A DNA stretch of 64,000 nt, taken from CAZTTG01 sp964615935 (GTDB taxonomy: Bacteria > Planctomycetota > UBA1135 > GCA-002686595). Under the pieces are notes generated by a model. It saw only the letters and a list, made by a program, of their open reading frames with translations. It did no database searches and had not been told where the DNA came from. The stretch spans positions 62,001-126,000 of the forward strand of contig CAZTTG010000004.1 of the NCBI GenBank assembly GCA_964615935.1. The letters run 5' to 3'. The translations under genes and the position numbers were made by a program. Positions 58,121 to 64,000 of this stretch are shown here, piece after piece. Position 1 is the first letter of the stretch. Each line of letters starts with the position of its first letter.

Positions 58121-59596
58121 CTAGTAAGCCCCGCTGCCCTTGATCACGGCGACCGCCGTGAGGGAGATGATCACCACGTCGAGCAGCAGCGACTGGTTCT
58201 CGATGTAGTAGATGTCGTAGTCGATGTTGTCGTGGATGGCGTCCCCGCGGGCGTAGGAGATCTGCCACAGCCCGGTCAGGCCGGGCTTGGCCCGCAGCCG
58301 CTCGCGTTCGATGGCGTCGTAGGACTCGACGATGAAGGGCATCTCCGGGCGAGGTCCCACGATGCTCATCTCGCCGCGCAGCACGTTCAGCACCTGAGGC
58401 AGCTCGTCCAGGCTGTAGCGCCTCAGGAAGCGTCCGATCCGGGTGATCCGGGGGTCCCGCCTCGAGGTGGGCGTGGGCGCGTCGCTGGAGACGTTGGCGT
58501 GCATGGTCCGGAACTTCACGATCCGGAAGGGCTTGCCGTCCTTGCCGACGCGGGTCTGCAGGAAGAAGACCGGGCCCGGCGACTCGCGCTTGATCAGGAT
58601 GGCCGGGATGATGAAGAAGGGCGCCCCCAGCGTCAGGATCAGGAGGGAGACGACCACGTCCAGCCCGCGCTTGACCGCCGACTGGAGGAAGCTGGGGCGG
58701 CGGTCGGGGTTGGAGATCAGGGGGATCGAGTCCAGGGACTCGATCCGCACGTTGTGCGCCATCAGGTGGTAGAAGCGCGGCACCACGTGGTAGATCACCC
58801 CCAGGCGGTCCAGATCGGCCACGATCTCCATCACGTCCTCTTCGCTGCTCTCCGGCAGGGCCACGAAGACCTCGCTGACCTTCTGCTCGCGGACCAGCCG
58901 GCCCAGCTCCTCGAAGGAGCCGAGCACCATCGAGCGGTCGATGGAGCGGCCCACCCCCTCCTCCCTGGCGCTCACGAAGCCGCGCAGGTTCAGCCCCAGC
59001 GTGGGAACCAGGAGGAACTTCTTCTGCAGGCTGAGGGCGGTGGGGCCGGTGCCCAGGATCAGCACGTTCCGGTTGCCGATGCCGCGGCGGTGCAGGGCCT
59101 GGATGAACTTGAAGGAGACGAAGCGGCTGAGGGTGGTCAGCACCAGGATCAGCACGAAGCCCAGCACCAGGGCCAGGCGCGAGTAGTCGTCCGGGTCCAC
59201 CTTCAGCTGGATCACCCGGTGGATCCCGAGCAGGTTCTGGAAGAACCAGCCGTCCTCCTCGCGGAAGCTGGGCCGCAGGAACACCAGCAGCACCCACAGC
59301 ACCAGGAAGGCCATGATGGTGGCCTGCAGGATGCCCTTGAACTCCTCGATGTTGAGGAGGCTCTTCAGGGGGTTGTAGAGCCCGAAATGGTGGAAGCTGA
59401 CCAGGCAGACGGCCCCGGCCAGCAGGAAAATCTCCCGGTAGTGGACCAGGCGGGTGGGGCTCTCCCAGTCCACCCACTCGCGCAGCTCGTACCCCAGCCA
59501 GCAGGCCAGGAAGACCACCGCCAGGTCGATGAGGACCTGGATCGACAGGATCAGCGGCTCGAAGTGCCGCCGGACGAAGGTGCCGACGAGGGTCAT
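58121..59596 (-). CDS. Exopolysaccharide-initiating polyprenyl glycosylphosphotransferase (WcaJ-like)
   Basis: A 491-residue membrane enzyme. The start is at MTLVGTFVRRHF; the open frame above is Arg/Pro-rich. About four N-terminal membrane segments lead to a Rossmann-like CoA-binding-fold region, then a membrane helix near residue 300 ('R-G-L-D-V-V-V-S-L-L-I-L-T-L'). The C-terminal bacterial sugar transferase domain has 'K-F-R-T-M', 'D-E-L-P-Q-V-L-N-V-L', 'V-G-P-R-P-E' and 'L-W-Q-I-S'. It transfers sugar-1-phosphate, often glucose, to undecaprenyl phosphate, the first step of repeat-unit assembly. It leads a minus-strand run with two GT4 genes and truD. Confidence 0.93.
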   Translation of the reverse strand: MTLVGTFVRRHFEPLILSIQVLIDLAVVFLACWLGYELREWVDWESPTRLVHYREIFLLAGAVCLVSFHHFGLYNPLKSLLNIEEFKGILQATIMAFLVLWVLLVFLRPSFREEDGWFFQNLLGIHRVIQLKVDPDDYSRLALVLGFVLILVLTTLSRFVSFKFIQALHRRGIGNRNVLILGTGPTALSLQKKFLLVPTLGLNLRGFVSAREEGVGRSIDRSMVLGSFEELGRLVREQKVSEVFVALPESSEEDVMEIVADLDRLGVIYHVVPRFYHLMAHNVRIESLDSIPLISNPDRRPSFLQSAVKRGLDVVVSLLILTLGAPFFIIPAILIKRESPGPVFFLQTRVGKDGKPFRIVKFRTMHANVSSDAPTPTSRRDPRITRIGRFLRRYSLDELPQVLNVLRGEMSIVGPRPEMPFIVESYDAIERERLRAKPGLTGLWQISYARGDAIHDNIDYDIYYIENQSLLLDVVIISLTAVAVIKGSGAY

Positions 59597-59821
59597 CCTG
59601 GCAGGTGGGGGGCGTTCCGGAGAGCGGAGGATCCGCCGCGGGTGGCGGGCTTCCGCCTCCCGGGCTCGCACGGGGCTGGGTGATCCGGGGCCAACGCAAC
59701 ACCGTCCTCCCCCCCCGGTCTACAGGGACCGCGGGGGGCGGAAGGAAGGGACGAACGGGGCCAGGATCGGGTGGACGGGGTCACTGTACCGCCCTGCGGG
59801 CGAGGCAGGCAACGCCGGTGC

Positions 59822-60508
59822 CTAGTCCAGGGCCTGCAGGAGGCCCGGGACGGTATCTGCACATCGACCAGCCAGCCCCGGAAAATTGCGTCGGAAGGCC
59901 AGGGGGCTTCCGAAGCCGGCCTGGTCGGTGACCGCCCGCAGGGCCGCCCAGGGGATCCCGGCCTCCCGGGCCACGGTGGCCGCCGCGGCGGTCTCCATGT
60001 CCGCCGCGCAGGGCCCGGCGAAGGCCCGGGCCAGCCTCAGGCGCCGCCAGGGGTTCAGGACCGGGCGGTCCGCGGTCAGGAACCACCCCTGCGGTCCCGG
60101 CGCCAGGGCCCGCCAGGCCTGCAGCAGCCCGGCGTCGGCCTCCACCTCGCGGCCCTTCCGGGTGGCCGAATCGGCCTGGACGGCCCTCTCGCAGTGGATC
60201 AGGTCTCCGGGCGCCAGGGAGCGCCGCAGGCCCCCGCAGACCCCCACCACCAGGAGCCGCCGGGTGGCGCCGGCCGCCACCAGCAGGGCCGCGGCCCTCG
60301 CGGCCATCACCTTGCCCACCCCGGAGACGCAGGCGAGGGCCCGCCCGCCGTCCAGGTCCAGCTCGAGGATCTCGAGGCCCCCCAGGTGCCGCCGCCCGCT
60401 CACCGCCCCGGACAGGCTCCCCAGCTCGGGCTCCATGGCGCAGAGGATCCCGGTCCGGCCGTCCGCGGGCCCCTCGGCGCCCCGACAATCGCGTGCCGCA
60501 CCGCTCAT
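59822..60508 (-). CDS. MTA/SAH nucleosidase-like phosphorylase-superfamily enzyme
   Basis: A 228-residue enzyme of the nucleoside phosphorylase fold. The core begins G-I-L-C-A-M-E-P-E-L-G-S, aligned with the E. coli nucleosidase start, with Glu28 in the place of catalytic Glu12. 'A-A-D-M-E-T-A-A' (Glu172) and 'R-A-V-T-D-Q' (Asp195) match the other catalytic residues. The protein would hydrolyse 5'-methylthioadenosine or S-adenosylhomocysteine, or be a futalosine hydrolase. The start at 60508 adds a polar 20-residue N-terminus that may be too long. Only 24 bp separate it from the divergent spermidine-synthase-like gene. Confidence 0.82.
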   Translation of the reverse strand: MSGAARDCRGAEGPADGRTGILCAMEPELGSLSGAVSGRRHLGGLEILELDLDGGRALACVSGVGKVMAARAAALLVAAGATRRLLVVGVCGGLRRSLAPGDLIHCERAVQADSATRKGREVEADAGLLQAWRALAPGPQGWFLTADRPVLNPWRRLRLARAFAGPCAADMETAAAATVAREAGIPWAALRAVTDQAGFGSPLAFRRNFPGLAGRCADTVPGLLQALD

Positions 60509-60532
60509 GGCCGACTATTGTGGCGCCTCGCC

Positions 60533-62902
60533 ATGCGATTCCGAGACGCGGTCTTTTTTCTGAGCGGCCTGGCCGCCCTGGTCGACGAGACGATCTGGGC
60601 CCGGCTCCTCTCGCGAGTGCTCGGCAGCGACGCGAGCGGCACCGCCCTGGTCCTGGCGGTCTTCATGGCCGGCATGGGCGCTGGCGCGGCCGCCTTCGCG
60701 GGCCTCGCGCGACGGACGCGCTCCCCCCTGATCCTCTACGCCGTTCTGGAGGGCACGGTGGCCCTGTGGGCGGCGGCCTCCCCCTGGCTGCTCGAGGGCA
60801 TCGAGCCCGTGCATGGACTCGGAGCCCGGGCCCTGGTGTCGGCCCTGGTGCTGCTGCCGCCGACCCTGGCCATGGGCGCCACCTTCCCGCTGATGGCCCG
60901 TATGACGATCGCCACCCCGGGCGAAACCGGGGAGCGCACCGGTGGTTTCTACGGCGCCAACACCCTGGGCGCCTGCGCCGGGGCCCTCCTGGGCCCCTTC
61001 CTGCTCATGCCCTGGCTGGGCCTCACCGGAGCCCTGCTCGCCGCGGCGGCCATCAGCGCGACCGCCGGCGGCCTGGCCCAGCGGATCCGCCTGCCCCAGG
61101 CCGCTCCCGTCGAAGCACCCGAAGCCTCACCCGCGGCCGGGCCGCGACCCTCGACCGCGGGCTGGCTGTGGCTGGCCCCCTTCCTCCTCGGCGGCTCGGC
61201 CCTGGCCCTCGAGGTGGTCCTGACCCGCACCCTGATCGCGGTCACCGGCGCCTCGGTCTTCGCCTTCTCCCTGGTGCTCGCGGTCTTCCTCGCGGGCATC
61301 GGACTGGGCAGCCGCCAGGCAGCCCGGGCCCTGGCCCGGCCCGGGCGCGCGGAGGCCCTGCTGCGCGACTGCGCCCTCCTGGTGCCCCTCCTGACCCTCG
61401 GCGGGGTCCTGGCCCTGCGATGGCAGCTCGGCGAGCGCGACCTCTTCGGCAGCCTGGCCAACCGGATGCCGGGCCCCGAGACCGGCGCCCTGGTCCTGTG
61501 GGCTTCCCACGCCCTCTTCGCGGGCCTGATCCTCTTCCCCGCCGGCGTCGCCTTCGGCGCGGCCCTGCCCGCGGCTGCCGCGGCCGTGGCGGCCAGGCGG
61601 ACCGCTCGCTCCACCGAGGACTCCCTGGGGCGCGTATACGCGGCCAACACGGCGGGCGCCACCCTGGGGGCGCTCCTGGCGGGCTTCGTGCTCCTGCCCC
61701 TGGTCGGACCCCGCTGGGGCCTCGCCCTGGCCCTCCTGCCCTGTCCCCTGGCGGCGCGGATCGCGGGGCCGGGGGAGTCGCGGCGCGCGGTCCTGGCCGT
61801 CGGAGGCGCATTCCTGCTGGGGATCTGGGCCCTGGCCCCGGGACCGCGCGCGGGCGACCTGCTCGAGCTGCGCTGCGGGAGCTTCGCCACGGCCGCGGTC
61901 ATCGAGGCCGACGAGGGCGGCGGGAGGAGCGTCCGCAAGCTCTTGGTGAACGGCAAGGTGGTGGCCAGCACCGCGCCCGTCGACCTGCGCCTGCAGCGCC
62001 TCCTGGGCCTGGTCCCGGGCGTGCTGCACGGCGAGGTGCGGGAGGCCCTGGTGATCGGGCTGGGGACCGGCATGACCGCGGGCGCGCTGCTCGCCCTGCC
62101 CGGGCTGGAGCGGCTGGAGGTGGTCGAGATCTCGGGCGCGGTGCGCGACGCCTCGCGGCGCTTCGAGCCGTGGAACGGCGCCATGCTCGAGGACCCGCGC
62201 ACCGCCCTGGCCATCGCGGACGGGCGCCACACGCTCGCCACCAGCGATCGGCGCTGGGACCTGATCACCTCGGATCCCATCCACCCCTGGACGCGCGGCT
62301 CCAGCGACCTCTACGCCCTCGAGCACTTCCGGCGGATCGCGGAGCACCTCGAGCCCGGGGGCGTGGCCTCGCAGTGGCTGCCCCTCTACCAGCTCTCCAC
62401 CGACGACGTGCGCACGGTGGTGGCCACCTGGCTGGCGGTCTTCCCCGAGTCCTCGGCCTGGCTGACGGCCTACGACCTGGCGCTGGTGGGCTGGCGCGAT
62501 GCCGAGCCGGGCGGGGCCATGGCCGCGCGCGACTTCCCGGCCGCCGTGGCCGAGAGCCTCGCCCTGGCCGGGGTCCACTCGCCCGCCGAGCTGTGGGCCC
62601 TGCGCGTCGCGGACGGAGACGACCTGGCGGCCTTCGCCGCCGGAGCGCGGCCCATGCACGACGACCGGCCCGTGCTGGAGTTCCGCGCGCCGCGCAGCTA
62701 CCTGGCGGGCTACTGCCTGGAGGTGCTGGAGTGGGCCGGCCGGGCGGACTACGTCGAGTCCCTGCCCGCGTCCAGCCGGGCCCGCGCGCGCGAGCTGCGC
62801 GGCCTCGTCCACCGCTTCATCGAGCGGGTCCCGCAGGGCTGGAGCCTCGCGGCGCGCACCTATGGAGAGGAGCTCCTGGCCCTGCCGCCCCTGGGCCGCT
62901 GA
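60533..62902 (+). CDS. Fused MFS transporter/spermidine synthase-like protein
   Basis: A 789-residue protein. The N-terminal 500 residues hold about 12-14 membrane segments in two groups, joined near residue 190 by a polar linker ('P-V-E-A-P-E-A-S-P'). The C-terminal 260 residues have a methyltransferase-like fold related to spermidine synthase: 'L-V-I-G-L-G-T-G-M-T', 'V-V-E-I-S', 'D-G-R-H-T-L' and 'I-T-S-D-P-I-H-P-W'. The G-G-G-D-G nucleotide motif reads G-L-G-T-G, so true aminopropyltransferase activity is doubtful. Fused MFS/spermidine synthase proteins are common in Planctomycetes and other groups, with unknown substrate. It begins 24 bp from the divergent nucleosidase gene. Confidence 0.85.
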   Translation: MRFRDAVFFLSGLAALVDETIWARLLSRVLGSDASGTALVLAVFMAGMGAGAAAFAGLARRTRSPLILYAVLEGTVALWAAASPWLLEGIEPVHGLGARALVSALVLLPPTLAMGATFPLMARMTIATPGETGERTGGFYGANTLGACAGALLGPFLLMPWLGLTGALLAAAAISATAGGLAQRIRLPQAAPVEAPEASPAAGPRPSTAGWLWLAPFLLGGSALALEVVLTRTLIAVTGASVFAFSLVLAVFLAGIGLGSRQAARALARPGRAEALLRDCALLVPLLTLGGVLALRWQLGERDLFGSLANRMPGPETGALVLWASHALFAGLILFPAGVAFGAALPAAAAAVAARRTARSTEDSLGRVYAANTAGATLGALLAGFVLLPLVGPRWGLALALLPCPLAARIAGPGESRRAVLAVGGAFLLGIWALAPGPRAGDLLELRCGSFATAAVIEADEGGGRSVRKLLVNGKVVASTAPVDLRLQRLLGLVPGVLHGEVREALVIGLGTGMTAGALLALPGLERLEVVEISGAVRDASRRFEPWNGAMLEDPRTALAIADGRHTLATSDRRWDLITSDPIHPWTRGSSDLYALEHFRRIAEHLEPGGVASQWLPLYQLSTDDVRTVVATWLAVFPESSAWLTAYDLALVGWRDAEPGGAMAARDFPAAVAESLALAGVHSPAELWALRVADGDDLAAFAAGARPMHDDRPVLEFRAPRSYLAGYCLEVLEWAGRADYVESLPASSRARARELRGLVHRFIERVPQGWSLAARTYGEELLALPPLGR

Positions 62903-62914
62903 GGACGCCCACCC

Positions 62915-63853
62915 ATGCACGTCGCCGTCACGGGAGGCACCGGCTTCATCGGCAGCCACATGCTCGCGGGCCTGGCCCGCGCCGGCCACGAGCTGCGCGT
63001 GCTGGTCCTCTACGGGTGCGAGGCGGACCTGCGCCCCCCGCCCGGGGCGCGCTGCGAGGTCCACCTCGGCGACCTGACCCGTGGCGAGACCCTGGCGGGC
63101 TTCCTCGAGGGCGCCGACGCCCTGGTCCACATGGCCAGCGCGCACGGCCACTTCTCCGAGGAGGTCCTCCAGCGGGTCAACGTGCGCGGCACCGAGCATC
63201 TGCTGGAGGAGGCCGCCCGCAGCGCCCCGCCCGGCTTGCGCCTCCTGCTCCTCTCCTCGGCGGCGATCGGCTCGCCGGTGCAGAGCCGCTACTCCGACAG
63301 CAAGCGGGAGCAGGAGCGGATCATCCGCGAGTCGGGCATCGATTGGATCTCCCTGCGCCCGACGCTGGTCTACGGGGTGGGCGACCATCGTCACACCGCC
63401 TCCCTGCTGCGCAAGTGCGCGCGGGCGAGGGGGAACTTCTGGGTCCCGCACGAGGGTCGCTCCCTGATCAGCCCGGTGCACGTCGAGGACGCGGTCGATG
63501 CCGTGGTGCGGTGTGTCGAGCAGGAGCGAGGGGCGGAGCGCGTATTCGAGCTGGCCGGTCCGCGGGGCATGGCCTACAACGAGTACGTGGACGTGACCAT
63601 CGCCGCCGCCGGCGGGGGGATCCGGCGGCGCAACTTGCCCAAGAAATGGGTCGATCGACTGATCGCGGTCAAGGGCCTGTTCTCGGACGTCACCCGCCAC
63701 CGCCTCGCCTCAGCGTACTTCGAGGAGGACCACGACGGGGATATCCGGGCCGCGGTCGAGGATCTGGGGTGGAGGCCGCGACCCTATGCGGAGGGCATTG
63801 CGGAGGTGGCCGGCGGGGGTTGGTGGCGGGGGGGGTCTTGGGGTGGTGGTTGA
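62915..63853 (+). CDS. NAD-dependent epimerase/dehydratase (SDR)
   Basis: A 312-residue extended SDR with V-T-G-G-T-G-F-I-G-S-H at residues 5-15, 'L-V-H-M-A-S-A-H-G' and the catalytic Y-S-D-S-K. It follows the MFS/spermidine-synthase gene by 12 bp. It is less like the sugar epimerases elsewhere in the window and more like the general SDR group acting on sterols, flavonoids or sugars, so substrate is unknown. The final 15 residues (Gly/Trp-rich) come from a G-rich low-complexity stretch, including a run of nine G; a frameshift there could have changed the true C-terminus. Confidence 0.8.
   Translation: MHVAVTGGTGFIGSHMLAGLARAGHELRVLVLYGCEADLRPPPGARCEVHLGDLTRGETLAGFLEGADALVHMASAHGHFSEEVLQRVNVRGTEHLLEEAARSAPPGLRLLLLSSAAIGSPVQSRYSDSKREQERIIRESGIDWISLRPTLVYGVGDHRHTASLLRKCARARGNFWVPHEGRSLISPVHVEDAVDAVVRCVEQERGAERVFELAGPRGMAYNEYVDVTIAAAGGGIRRRNLPKKWVDRLIAVKGLFSDVTRHRLASAYFEEDHDGDIRAAVEDLGWRPRPYAEGIAEVAGGGWWRGGSWGGG
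63811..63850 (+). repeat. G-rich low-complexity tract (possible G-quadruplex) at the 3' end of the SDR gene
   Basis: The stretch has several G-runs (one of nine G, plus runs of four or five) spaced by one to four other bases, a pattern that can fold as a G-quadruplex on the plus strand. It is also a place where base-calling or polymerase slippage errors are likely. Confidence 0.6.
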
Positions 63854-63861
63854 CTTCTCGG

Positions 63862-63882
63862 CGCGCGCGCGAAGCGCGCGCG
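63862..63882 (+). terminator. Possible hairpin downstream of the SDR gene
   Basis: CGCGCGCGC and GCGCGCGCG pair around a GAA triloop, a 9-bp stem just 8 bases after the stop codon. There is no T-run. Alternating GC also recurs at the very end of the window. The rest of 63883-64000 shows no gene that I can support. Confidence 0.4.
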
Positions 63883-64000
63883 GCCTCGTCGAGACCTGGC
63901 GGGAAGCCGACGGGATGCCGGCGCTGGGAGGGACTTCCTTGAGGCATTGAGGCCGCGACCGACGCAAAGGCAGTTGAGAGCGGTCTCCTCAGCGCGCGCG

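Noticed and set aside
60533..62902. Calling the C-terminal domain a bona fide spermidine synthase
   Set aside because: The G-G-G-D-G motif is not conserved, so I kept the neutral name for the fusion family.
1..64000. CRISPR arrays, insertion sequences, integrases, att sites or phage genes
   Set aside because: No regularly spaced direct repeats, transposase motifs, or integrase-like protein were seen. Composition looks uniform by eye.

Overview
The window is about 70% G+C bacterial DNA. Genes are tightly packed, and many start/stop pairs overlap by 1-4 bases (ATGA, GTGA or TGATG), which implies translationally coupled operons. No rRNA gene is present to place the organism. The best lineage clue is the 139-residue protein at 19019-19438, which looks like a family I know as restricted to Planctomycetes and Verrucomicrobia. 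With the Gram-negative export proteins (Wza-like lipoprotein, Wzz-like protein), the high G+C and a multiheme cytochrome, this makes a high-GC member of the PVC group, probably Planctomycetota, the most likely source. That is inference.

Layout. (1) 1-11474, minus strand: a sugar-nucleotide and polysaccharide-export operon. It runs accB-accC-lipoprotein-UDP-xylose synthase-glmS-UDP-glucuronate epimerase-rmlA-rmlD-rmlB-wza-wzz, and the last gene leaves the window. (2) 11665-27597: mostly housekeeping genes. These are moaC, a large C-terminal protease, a CoA-binding protein, and a minus-strand run of a TPR metallopeptidase, tmk, holB, the Planctomycetes/Verrucomicrobia protein, an AI-2E-type permease and an octaheme cytochrome with HEAT and TPR repeats. 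A lipoprotein amidase, gmd, uppP and a tRNA-Val(GAC) follow. (3) 27729-34245, plus strand: a trypsin-like PDZ protease, then a module of small membrane protein, carbamoyltransferase, SGNH hydrolase fused to membrane segments, and two tiny paralogous membrane proteins, ending with an RNase Z-like hydrolase. (4) 34256-51660: polysaccharide assembly and decoration. It has a minus-strand operon (toroid protein, membrane sulfatase-like protein, two GT4 enzymes, flippase, radical SAM protein, GNAT protein, polysaccharide deacetylase), a second GNAT/radical SAM pair preceded by a 35-codon ORF, and three more glycosyltransferases. (5) 51877-63853: a LigB-like protein, a second S41 peptidase, a DUF5658-type membrane protein, truD coupled to two GT4 genes and a WcaJ-type initiating phosphotransferase, an MTA/SAH nucleosidase-like gene divergent from a fused MFS/spermidine-synthase-like protein, and a final SDR gene.

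Together most genes describe a Wzx-type exopolysaccharide or O-antigen system. Precursors are dTDP-sugars, UDP-xylose, UDP-galacturonate, GDP-6-deoxy sugars and glucosamine-6-phosphate. A lipid-linked initiating transferase, six GT4 and GT2 enzymes, a flippase, the Wzz and Wza parts and decorating enzymes (acyltransferase-like, carbamoyltransferase, sulfatase-like, deacetylase) follow. I did not recognise RmlC, UDP-glucose dehydrogenase or a Wzy polymerase in the window.

The most interesting parts are the carbamoyltransferase module with three copies of a short membrane domain ending near a Phe-Ile/Ala-Tyr signature, and the duplicated GNAT plus radical SAM module with its coupled 35-residue peptide.
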